A stretch of 64,000 bases of DNA from assembly GCA_963170055.1 (NCBI GenBank), contig CAUJGJ010000397.1, positions 14,086,428-14,150,427 on the forward strand, in the 5' to 3' direction. This document shows positions 54,867 to 64,000 of this stretch, in pieces; positions within the stretch are counted from its first letter, which is position 1, and each line of letters opens with the position of its first letter. Made by a program: the position numbers and the translations under genes. The notes under the pieces were generated by a model. That model was not told where the DNA came from. It was given only the letters and a program-made list of their open reading frames with translations, and searched no databases. Source of the DNA: Halisarca cf. caerulea. Lineage: Eukaryota > Porifera > Demospongiae > Chondrillida > Halisarcidae.

Positions 54867-55673
54867 TTAACCCTCCTACCCTCCCCATACATTGCTACTT
54901 TTTCAGGAATCAATGTTCTTCCAAGCTTTTTCTAGGCTTTGGTTGGGACTATAATGACAAATTTGGGTTTATTATGATCAGAAGATAGTGAAGAATATTG
55001 CCATCAAAAGAAATTGTGGTTGCCATTGACAACCAGGTCGCAATCACTGTGTAAACGAAATATATTTGCACCAAAAATGGACATTCATCTTCTACAATTT
55101 TCACAGCTCTTATGCAAGCACATAGTATCACAAACTGTATATCATTTGAAAGAGCTTGTTTTTGCCTTTCTTAGGATGCATAAAGAACGGCTACCAATGA
55201 AGCGCCTGCTAAGATACACGTCAAAATATATCGGTAATGAATTACAACAAACAGATAGGTCTATAGGAGGCATTGTCAGTATTGCGCTTGTTCAAACCTT
55301 TCTACTAGCTTCCTAATACTTTTCTTTCGAGTTTAAGTCATTTTCGTTCAGAAACAAAGCCTTTAGAAGAGTTTTAGCACCCCTGCATTTGACAATCGGA
55401 AGACATTTTCTCAAAAATTTACGGAATTTAGTTTGATTTACGGACCATTTCCAGTGTTATACAGAGATTTTGACGTACCAAATAGTACTACGTGCTTAGA
55501 AAGGGCTTGTCCACTAATAAAACGAATATAGTAGGGTTTTACTCTTCAGGCCAAATCTATAGGAAACAAGCTATCGGTTGGTATATAACATGGCTGTATG
55601 CGCGCTACCGTTCGAGCTACGAAAATTCGTGAAAAGTGTTCTTTTTTGATACGGGTGAGGGTAGGAGGGTTAA
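54867..55673. mobile_element. TTAA-flanked MITE, piggyBac-like ends
   Basis: TTAA (54867-54870 and 55670-55673) borders inverted ends CCCTCCTACCCTC. The TTAA target and the CCC start are piggyBac traits, but the ends differ from those of the complete element at 16105. About 800 bp. The open frame at 55014-55316 has no known domain. Confidence 0.7.
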
Positions 55674-55679
55674 TTATTG

Positions 55680-58430
55680 ACTGTCATTGCGAAACAGGGT
55701 TGAAAAGGGAACTGCAGTCTTTCTAACTGGAAAAGCAGCTCACCAATCGCCTATACTGGGACGAAGTGACGAGACTGCCTCAAATCAGCATATGTCCTAC
55801 ACATGGCAAAGGTGTAGTGACATGTCACGTCCCAAACGGGTGCCCGGCCACTCTTCATATGGCATGATTGTAACTCCATCCGGTCTTCTGCCATCGCCAC
55901 GACGGAGACCTTTTGGTTCTAGGGTAGCAGGGATGTTGATGGCTGTCATGGAATGCTTAATGACGTCGTTGAGGGCCGAATGGCAAGGGATTCAACCTTC
56001 ACTTCTCCGACAAGACAAGCCATGTGTTCCACTGACATCGACATCCTGTCCACAATGCTGGCAAATGTGTTCCAAGCAGAGGGGAGTACCCAGACGAAGA
56101 CCAACTGCAGTGGTGATGACTGTGTCTTCCATGCGCAAACCCAAAGAAGAGATGGAGGGAGCATTTAGCCAGGCACCACTCTCCTTCTTCTGAGCTGCAA
56201 GCAAACGTGCTCTGCACTTTGGGGGAGCTTCGGGGAGAAGTGATGAAAATACACCAGCAATCACTGGTGTGTCCCAGGCCTTCTGTTTGGTTGCCTTCGG
56301 TCCCGATGGGGGATCTTCTGAGTAAATTGCTGGCATACCAGATTTCCAAAGCTTCTTGCAGAATGGTGTAGTCTTCAATGAGGCATCTGTCTGGGAGGAT
56401 CATACTAGAGATGGAGGAGGAGACAGCAGCGGATGCCAAAAAGGTGGAGGGCGCAAGCAATGCCAAACTCCTATAGAATCCCTATTCCCCCAGAGTTCAC
56501 TGGCAAGGAAGCCTGAACCCAAGCTTGGTCATATAGGCGAACATTGCAAATCTTTTCCAACAGTGACCGCTGAATATCATCAAAAGCCAGCAACAAAGGT
56601 GAGGAAAAGCAGAGGGCAGTTCTCAAGACATAAAGGACCTTGGGAAGGCTGAAAGCATGTTGAAGGAGGCAGAGGGCATCGTGGGAGTGCAGAAGTTGCA
56701 GTCTACTACCCAGAAGCTCCAAAGAGGCAAGTTTTGACTGCAGGACCTGGTCGACACTTCTGTTGTCACCGGGCCACTAGGACAACCCAGAAGGGTCGCG
56801 AATGAAGGGTCAATAGAATGGAGCTAGAGATAGAAAGGAACTGAGGAGAGTAGACCTTGCGGACTCGGCAGAGCTGATGATCTCATTTTATTTCAGGTTA
56901 AGAGCAAGGTTGATATCATCTGACATTTTCCCCAGCAGCAGTAGGTCCTTCCTAACATCTTCTGGAGACCCACCTAGGGTTCCATTATCAAGATAAAATA
57001 CTTTGAATTCAGATTGGAGGTTGACTAAAAACATCATGGATGGAAAGACAGAACAGAAGAGGGCCCAAAGGGTCCCCCTGTTGCACTTCCTTAGCTGACT
57101 CGATGGATGATTGCCCAAAGAACAAGAGGGATGGTTGGTGGTATGAGGTGTAGACCAGGGGGTAGATCCATGGTGCTTTCTCCCATACGACTGCAGTATC
57201 TTGTCTCTCCTTATGGAATTGAGGGCGTTGCTGAAATCCAACTTCACCATGACACTGTTCACATCCAGGCTAGAGAGATAGCGGTGAGCAGAATGAACCA
57301 CTGCCTCCACCCCCCTTGGGGTTCCGTAGCCCAATTGCAAAGGTAAAAGAAGTGACTGCATGTCATCTTTAATCAAGCTTCCAGCACATTTGGCCACCAG
57401 ATGACGTAGTGTGTTACCGATAGCAAATGGTCTAATACCACCATCTTTCTTATTTAGACCAATAAGGTTTGCTTCAAAGAAGAAAGCCTGTGCGACAGGG
57501 GGTACATCACCAGATAGAACTAGATTGACAAAGGTTGTTAACGAATCAGCGAGATATCCAGCGCCATCTCCAGGTGGGGTGTTGACCAGGTCCTTGAGGT
57601 GTTGAGGACGGAGCCCATCAGGGCCAGCAGCTGATCCAGATGGAAATGAGGAAATGGCTTTGATCACAATGGAGGAGGTCACGGACAGAGGGACTGAAGG
57701 TGATTTGAAAGGAGGAATCTGTGAATCAGGATGAGCTGGTGGATGCTTCCTTTGCAATAACAGCAGAGTGTTGTCATTCTCAGTAGCGAAGAACTCACTG
57801 GAAGCGGCAAGTCGAACAGCCCCTCGGAAGTCACCCTCTTCCAGCTTACCAGCGACTCTAGCAGCAAGGTGCTTTGCTGGGTCAATATCCCTGGTTTGAT
57901 GCTGCTTAAAAGATGATTCAGGAACCACATCTTTCTATTACCTGACTACCTGGTTGACCATTGTTGCCAGATTTCTGCGATGACCCCCTCTATTAAGGAA
58001 CACATAAACAGCGACTGGGAAAAGTAAATAATCGCTCCCAGGAAGGAGGACTATTTACACCAACCACATCGTTCAGGATGGAGGAGAACTTCTTAGCAAC
58101 TGAATCCCTTGGTGCTCGTGGGATTCTCTTGAGAATCCTTGCAGACAAGCGGCCAGGGTTGATGACAGAAGGCAATGACGATGACAGGATGGCGAGTGGA
58201 GTGGCGACAATGGAGGGCAACAGATCTCTTGTGGAGTCATCGGAGGTAGCTATACTGACCTGACAGGGAGCTGGTGGGATCCCACAACCGGCACAGCGAT
58301 CCATTACAGCGCCATGCTTTTTGATATTTCCATCCAGCCTGACAGGGTTCAATCTTCCACATCGGGAACAAGGCGCCCTCGGAACTTGCGATGAATCTCT
58401 TGAGTCATGGGGTACTGAATCTTGCGACAT
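55680..58430 (-). pseudogene. Decayed non-LTR-type reverse transcriptase element
   Basis: Reading from 58430 downward: a first frame (58430-57993) starts MSQDSVPHD and has a Cys-rich motif (CSRCGRLNPVR ... CAGCG). After a frame change, 57928-56888 carries the RT fingers and palm: FPSGSAAGPDGLRPQHLKDL, GLNKKDGGIRPFAIG, VKLDFSNALNSI (motif A) and FYLDNGTLGG, where the usual YxDD box has Asn as its last residue. The frame then breaks repeatedly. Thumb-like sequence (LLQHAFSLPKVLYVLR, QASLPVNSGGIGI) is in 56722-56471 and another shifted part in 56466-55999. No endonuclease domain was found. It cannot make a working polymerase. Confidence 0.85.
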
Positions 58431-58458
58431 TATGCGAAGTGAGTGAGTGAGTGAAATG

Positions 58459-58907
58459 AACGACTGAAGCCCACTTTAGTGGCTCTAACCTCGCCATCCG
58501 ACTTTACTCATGCTGAAACTTCTGCAGTTAAACCTGAAGGCTTTTCAATGATTTTCGAAAGTTTCTAGAGCATCATAATGCAAAATTATTCCCACAAGGC
58601 AAAAATTGTGTGGCTTAAAATCTTTCGTATTGCGGAGCGGCCATTTTATCTTGTGGTTATCGCAGCATAATTTCGTATACTTATCGTATATGTGCGTTTC
58701 TTGCCACACATTTGCGTTTTCGCATATATTTTAGAGCCTTTTATTCGCACGATACAACGTTATATCAATATAAAATTGATACGTGTGTAATACAATTGAG
58801 ATAAGCTATCGAACGATATAAAAATCGAAGCGCTACAATAAAGTTGACGAGGTACCGTCGTTTACTAGAAGAGCCACTAAAGTGGTCTTCAGTCGTTAAA
58901 GGGTTAA
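58459..58907. mobile_element. Partial piggyBac-related MITE next to the RT element
   Basis: The right end reads AGAGCCACTAAAGTGGTCTTC, then AGTCGTTAAAGGG and TTAA (58904-58907). The left side starts AACGACTGAAGCCCACTTTAGTGGCTC, its inverse, but lacks the outermost bases and TTAA. The AGCCAC...GTGGTCTTC block matches the subterminal repeat of the complete piggyBac at 16105. The RT element probably inserted into its left terminus. Confidence 0.65.
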
Positions 58908-59295
58908 GAACAGAGTGGAATTGTTCAAGCGATCAAACCAATTTTGCTACTTAACGGACGTGGGAGAAAATCAAGGGACACGCTACCGCCATGTTGCTCA
59001 TATTATGTGTGTGTGTGTGTGTGTGTATATATATAAGCCATTTTATGTGATTTCAAACACTCATATATCAATTCAAGTTATGGTTTTGGGCAAGGTATTA
59101 CGTATGTATGATATTGGTGGGTTAATTATTGTGGTAGATTATTTGTATTGCTAAAATAGTAGATTAACCCTGTCGTGTGCATGTTATGGAGATATTGGAT
59201 AGTATGTATGTGGTTGAGAGAAAGGAACTCGTTATGGACCAATGTAGATGTATATTCACAGATTTATCCTTAGGCTACTGAAAATTGTGACATAC

Positions 59296-60255
59296 GCAGG
59301 TGAGTTGTCCAATTTTGGCCATAACTCAAAATGACCGCCCTTTTGGAAGCACTCAAATTACATGCTTCATTTCGCTTTCTGGATAAGATTAGGGTGATCT
59401 TTAAGGTAAAGAAGGCTAATTCGGAACAGTCAGGCCAAAAGCAGTGTCAGCCACAAGTAACATCCATTATTTCTTGTCTGTATTGTCTCCCGTGAAGTGG
59501 GAGTTTGGCAATATAGCAAAGATGGTTGGGCAACCTGACCACAACAAAAGTTACAGGCCCTGTTCCAAATTACCAGCGTGTTCCAAATTACCCCCCTTTA
59601 CCTTACTCGTTCTTATATATTCTGAACATATTAAAGTTATATTGGTACACTTCTAACGATTCTCTGTGGCGACTCACTCTAGCTAACAGCATTTCTTTCG
59701 GGTACTGCAAAATCAAGAAAACGGCAAAGAGGCAGTGTTAAAAATCTCAGCTTCTGAACACACCAGTAAGTTCAAACGACTTCTTAGGTTCAATAACTAA
59801 CTGAAAGATTCCTGGAGCTTGGTAGCTCAAAGCACGGCTGTTATGTCCAGGGGTTTACTTCCTTTTCCAAGGTCTCAAGCCACAAAACATGGGACATTAC
59901 TCGAACACGGTAGTAGGTACAAAGCTCCAGGAATCTTTCACCGTGGTTTCGACTATTGGGAACACGATGGACCTACTCGCGATCCTCAAAGTTGAGATTT
60001 TTACAACCGCCTTTTTTAAAAGAAATTTTCCGCTCAAACACAACTCTTCTTGAGACTATTGTCACATTCTATCACATGTTCTACGAAAGCGTTAGAACAT
60101 ATAATTTCTCATATACTTGCGTATACGTTGACGTCTTCACCAAAATCAGGCTATCTTCACGTGACAAACCCTTGTGGTTACTGCTATAATGAAATTCATT
60201 GCAAGAAACCGTATAACGTTACATTTATGGCTGGATTCGGACATAAAACACCTGC
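59296..60255. mobile_element. GCAGGT-family MITE
   Basis: The left end GCAGGTGAGTTGTCCAATTT and reversed right end GCAGGTGTTTTATGTCC frame 960 bp. CAAAATGACCGCC lies inside the left end. It is closely similar to the next copy at 60352. Confidence 0.75.
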
Positions 60256-60351
60256 ATATACGTATTACACATGGTATGCTTCATATAACATGCATGAATT
60301 CATCAGTAGTGTACTCATGCATTGTTATCTGCTATATTCTTGCCTGCATGT

Positions 60352-61121
60352 GCAGGTGAGTTATGTCCAATTTTGGCCATAACTCAAAATGGCCGCCCTT
60401 TTGGAAGCACTCGAAATACATGCTTCGATTTGCTTTCTGCATAAGATTATGGTGACATTTACTAGTTCTTTTGTATTCTGAACATATTGAAGTTATGGTG
60501 GTACACTTCTAATGATTCTCTGTTACGATTTTATCCCGCTAACAGCATTTTTTTCGGGTACTGTAAAATGAAGAAAACGCCGAAGAGGCGGTGGTAAAAA
60601 TCTCGGCTTCTGAACACACCAGTAAGTTCAAACGACTCCTTAGGTTCAATAACTAACTGAAAGATTCCTGGAGCCTGGTAGCTCAAAGCATGGCTGTTAT
60701 TTCCAGGGGTTTACTTCCTTTTCCGAGGTCTCAAGCCACAAAACACGGGACATAACTCGAACGGTAAAAGGTACAGAGCTCCAGGAATCTTTCACAGTGG
60801 TTTAGACTATTGGGAACACGATGGACCTACGCGCAATCCTCCAAGTTGAGATTTTTACCATGGCCTTTTTCGAAGAAATTTTCCGCTCAAACACAACTCT
60901 TCTTGAGCCTGTTGTCACATGCTATCACATGTTCTACGAAAGCGTTAGAACATATATTTCTCGTATACTCGCGCATTCATTCCGTTTGAACATGACGTCT
61001 TCACCAAAAGCAGGCTATATGTGCGTGTGGCAAACCCTTGTGTTTACTGCTATAATGAAATTCATTGCGCGAAGCCGTATAATGTTACATTTATGGCTGG
61101 ATTCGGACATAACACACCTGC
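60352..61121. mobile_element. GCAGGT-family MITE, adjacent copy
   Basis: The ends GCAGGTGAGTTATGTCC and reversed GCAGGTGTGTTATGTCC frame 770 bp. Long stretches match 59296-60255, such as GTTCAATAACTAACTGAAAG and AGGGGTTTACTTCCTTTTCC. It ends about 60 bp before the first visible exon of HELZ2-like gene 2. Confidence 0.78.
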
Positions 61122-61184
61122 GTGCCATATAATGATATTGTGTAACATTTAATGTTGTATATTGTATATTGTTGATTTTTGTAG

Positions 61185-62096
61185 GTAGCCCTCATAGGCC
61201 CATCAGGCAAGGACTTGAACTCGATGGCTCAATGCTAAGAATTGTCTGTCGCTCTTGCTGGTTCAATCTGCAATTATTTGAAAAGAGGGTTCGCCCACGT
61301 GGTACATGCAAAATTAAAGAGCACAAAAAGGTATTTTGTTGGATGGTACAGTTTCTGTGAATCATAGTGATCTCCATGTCGTTCACCTTTATATAGAAAT
61401 TTAATAATTAAAATGTTTTTTGATGTGCTTTCACTTACTGGTAACTACTATCAATAGTATTATTAGTTAAATTTTGTTTATTTTCATCTTATAAAGGTTA
61501 TGGTTACAATAGATCATTATCATGGTCGATTGGTGGAACTGCGGCCCAAGCCTGCATCTTCCAGGACACCAGCAGTCTTGTGCAAGTATTCCTGGACCAA
61601 ATGTTATCAGTACCCCGATTGTTCTTTTGCTCATGGAATATTGGAATTAGAATATTGGAATGGTAATTTGCTTCTACATACAAAGAAACGTTTTTGAATT
61701 ATTTTGCAATTGTCAATATAATATTCATTCTAATATACTCCAGGTAACATTGATCCAGAGAAAGAGAGATGTTTAGATTGCCTATGGAAACATTGCAATA
61801 CGTTGGTGAATATTCAATGCTTTAGGGAGTGTGAGCATCCTGGCAAGCATCACGTTATTGTTTACAAGGATGTGCATGAAAAATCTCTCTTGAGGATCCA
61901 TTATCCACGCAATGTGGCCTCAATGACCAATAAGGTGTACAGATGTAAGCATAGGTTTCTTGAATGTACGGCTCCTGACCGAGATGCTTGTTCGTTTCCA
62001 CACAATAACGTAGAAGAGCAGCTGTGGAATGCCTGGAAAGAGACATACTACAAGCCTGGCATCAAAGTGCATCATCTGAACATAGAGAGTCAAATG
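61185..62096 (+). CDS. HELZ2-like: HELZ2-like gene 2, zinc-finger exons, 3' part beyond the window
   Basis: Exons 61185-61330, 61497-61662 and 61744-62096. Junction phases agree and the introns are 166 and 81 bp. Exon 1 has CRSCWFN ... CKIKEH. Exon 2 has a CCCH finger, CKYSWTKCYQYPDCSFAH, followed by GILELEYW. Exon 3 carries CLDCLWKHC, CEHPGKHH and CSFPHNNVEEQLW and is homologous to 7519-7862 of gene 1. The donor at 62097 (GTAATT) ends the visible part; without splicing the frame stops at 62120. No helicase exon occurs before 64000. The start codon and upstream exons were not identified. Confidence 0.75.
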
Positions 62097-62626
62097 GTAA
62101 TTCTGCTCTGGGACCATTGAATAGTGTAGAATCAGACTGACCACATTCCAAACATTGTGTGCTGCAGTGCCACATATGATAATATAATTATAGCATCTGT
62201 TACCATGGCAGTGGCATAATTTTTTAACAATTTTACACTGTGTACAGCGCAGGGTTCTAATTTTCTGTGAGTTTATAGTTGGAACTTAATAATATAGTGA
62301 TTTCAGGCAAGTACCTCTCTGCAATGTTCACTGAATACAAAGAATTACATATCTGCCACCATGAAAGGTGCATGAGCTTAGTACTGTAGCCATAAAAATG
62401 TAACGTGATATTTAGTAGTAATTTGAATTGCTTTGTCTGTTCCCTGGAATATTTACCTGAAGTCCATAAATGGATGCTATAAGGGTTAAGACACAGGCAT
62501 GCAGGCCCACCCTCAACAAAGACTCGGCATATATAGATGCCCTATAGCCATCCTGCCCATGTCTTTACTATAGAATGATTTAATAATATGTACTATATGT
62601 ACACATGTATGCTTATTATATCTGTA
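62097..62626. other. Intron of HELZ2-like gene 2, nothing else seen
   Basis: AT-rich, with no motif-bearing frame. Confidence 0.45.
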
Positions 62627-63147
62627 TACCGTACGCTCGGAAACTTTTGCGGTACTAAACTTTCGCGGTTTTCGCGGTACTGCACGGCATCCGCGAAAAA
62701 TTAAATCCGCGAAAATCCTATACGACCCTTTATGTTCAGCGCTATGCACAGGAGTCTTAGCAAAGAACAAAGAAGCAGGAGTGTCCAACGTTTTGTATAA
62801 TATTATACCGTTCGTTTTCTCGTCCGTTATGTCGATCAAGTCATTCTTTACCCCGTCAGACGCTCCATATCAGACTAAAATCTGGAAGGCAGCTGGAGAA
62901 GATCAACTGCAACAATTTGCACTTGTATTAGTAACCGTTCCACGGACTAACAACCACGCTAACAAACAGAGCAGCCATTTTTCAGTGCATAATTTATATA
63001 GGATTACATATTGTTGAACTAATATAAAATCCAATCCAAGATCCGTGAATTGAAATTCTGCATCCGCGAATAATTTAGTACTGCAAAAATCCTCAAGTGT
63101 TGCGTCCGCGACAATTTATTACCGCGAAAATTTCCGAGCACACGGTA
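62627..63147. mobile_element. TA-flanked MITE with TACCG termini (copy 2)
   Basis: The left end TACCGTACGCTCGGAAACTT and reversed right end TACCGTGTGCTCGGAAATTT form an inverted repeat of about 28 bp continuing into TTGCGGTA/TTCGCGGTA. CGCGAAAA motifs recur inside both ends. 521 bp. The internal frame 62781-63017 has no known domain. Confidence 0.78.
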
Positions 63148-63682
63148 TTATGTACAGGTTATACCACCTCATGACCCCAGGCCTAGAGGTTGTATATACA
63201 ACTATTGTAATTTGTATCCCGTGGCAACATTTCACAAGCTGGAAAGTAAATTTCTGTGAGCCTGCATAGCTGACTGCTGAAAAATTAAAGGATGGCAATC
63301 CAACCCAGAGCGCCAAAATTGTTATAATGGCTTCCTAAAACCTGATGATGTTAAATTAAATGCATGAAGTCATATTTATCTAGCATACAATTTATGTGTC
63401 GGACCTCACTATTCTGGAATCCTTTCTAATTTGAAGACTATATAGTGAACATTTTTGTTGCTGTCAAAAGATGTTCATTGCTATAATCTCACAAGGTGTT
63501 GTTCACTATAATCTTAAAAATAATTCTTGATACCTTTGATAGTGCCTCTACACAAGTTATTTATTTGAGGTTAGCATATTTAATTTACCCAAAAGTATAC
63601 AGGCTCATTACTACATTCTATAATGTTAGTCTGAATAATCTTGAGCAAACACCTAGCACAAAATCTTCAATAGAATCGCCAC
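63148..63682. other. Non-coding stretch, no gene seen
   Basis: AT-rich sequence between two repeats, presumably still intronic to HELZ2-like gene 2. Confidence 0.4.
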
Positions 63683-63950
63683 ACAGGCCTTTGTCAGCTA
63701 CAGTGAAACCTCTCTAATCCGACACCTGTAATCCGACATTCTCTCCAATCCGACCGTCTGATGAGGTACAGTCACCATATTAAAGTATGGTAAGAGGCAC
63801 TCCATAATCCGACAACCTCCTAATCCAACATTATTGTCAGATCCCATTGAGTGTCAGATAAGAGAGGTTTCACTGTACATACAAATCTACAAACAAATCA
63901 GTCAGATTTGTATGTAACTAACGAAAGGCCTGCAAGGCTGAAACGTCGAT
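63683..63950. repeat. Third palindromic repeat, split by a MITE
   Basis: Outer arms AGGCCTTTGTCAGC...CATACAAATCT and its inverse (63905-63945) are separated by the MITE at 63699-63877 plus a short loop. The right arm has GGCC...GGCTGAAACGTCG, resembling the second half of the hammerhead-like cores at 31082 and 32764, but CTGATGA has decayed to CTAACGA. Confidence 0.5.
63699..63877. mobile_element. pogo-type MITE, 175 bp
   Basis: Ends CAGTGAAACCTCTCTAATC and (reversed) CAGTGAAACCTCTCTTATC, flanked by TA at 63699-63700 and 63876-63877. AATCCGACA units repeat inside. Such ends are typical of pogo/Tigger derivatives. Confidence 0.85.
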
Positions 63951-64000
63951 CCAATTATTATTATAATTGTTTTTATTAATAAGATTTTTTTGAAGATTTT

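Noticed and set aside
55687..56193. 168-codon plus-strand frame
   Set aside because: Antisense to the decayed reverse transcriptase, whose motifs are on the minus strand.
58915..59040. Coding-looking stretch MELFKRSNQFCYLTDVGEN as a possible upstream exon of HELZ2-like gene 2
   Set aside because: No convincing splice sites, it runs into a GT repeat, and it has no match to the family motifs.
62781..63017. 78-codon frame
   Set aside because: Internal to the TACCG MITE at 62627-63147; no domain or splice context.
1..64000. CRISPR arrays, rRNA, bacterial operons
   Set aside because: No spaced direct repeats of the right form, no rRNA-like blocks, and the gene structure is that of an intron-bearing animal genome. 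Only tRNA complementarity in the primer sites was seen, no full tRNA gene.

Overview
The window looks like AT-rich, repeat-laden nuclear DNA from an invertebrate animal, most plausibly an early-branching marine one such as a sponge. The evidence is GT-AG introns from 40 bp to over 6 kb, a HELZ2-type helicase family, a CARD-like adaptor gene pair, and animal-type transposons (Gypsy, piggyBac, pogo/Tigger, Tc1, non-LTR RT and palindromes resembling Penelope-associated repeats). The taxon is an inference. No prokaryotic signals, rRNA or CRISPR were seen.

Layout. (1) 595-26137 (+): the 3' majority of a HELZ2-like gene, about 15 exons: CCCH zinc fingers, a first UPF1-like SF1 helicase with intact motifs, an RNB-like ribonuclease region, and a second helicase. 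It carries an in-frame TGA at 23062-23064. The RNB active-site acidic cluster is missing. The second helicase has lost Walker A and Walker B and stops before motifs IV-VI. Its introns hold a Gypsy element (828-5448), an intact piggyBac element (16105-18771), several MITEs and long (GT)n tracts.

(2) 27298-45905: a segmental duplication. Each unit holds a proline-rich candidate exon, a (GT)n tract and a three-exon CARD-like gene with a 30-nt microexon. Copy 2 (40488-45905) is continuous. Copy 1 (27298-39927) is split by a 3.4-kb block (30425-33829) with two palindromic elements that carry hammerhead-ribozyme-like cores, and by a 3.63-kb pogo/Tigger transposon (33843-37475). Copy 2 preserves the exact empty site of that transposon.

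(3) 45906-61121: transposon-dense. It holds copies of a GCAGGT-ended MITE family, a Tc1 fossil, a young Gypsy element (50003-54317) with identical LTRs nested inside one of those MITEs, a TTAA-flanked MITE, a decayed non-LTR RT on the minus strand, and a piggyBac-related MITE.

(4) 61185-62096 (+): the first exons of a second HELZ2-like gene, whose CCCH exon is homologous to that of gene 1. It continues beyond the window, which ends with a MITE and a third palindromic repeat.

The cellular genes (HELZ2-like RNA helicases and CARD-like adaptors) belong to families linked in animals to innate immunity and RNA surveillance. That they act together here is conjecture. All exon boundaries were read by eye from splice sites, reading phase and family motifs.
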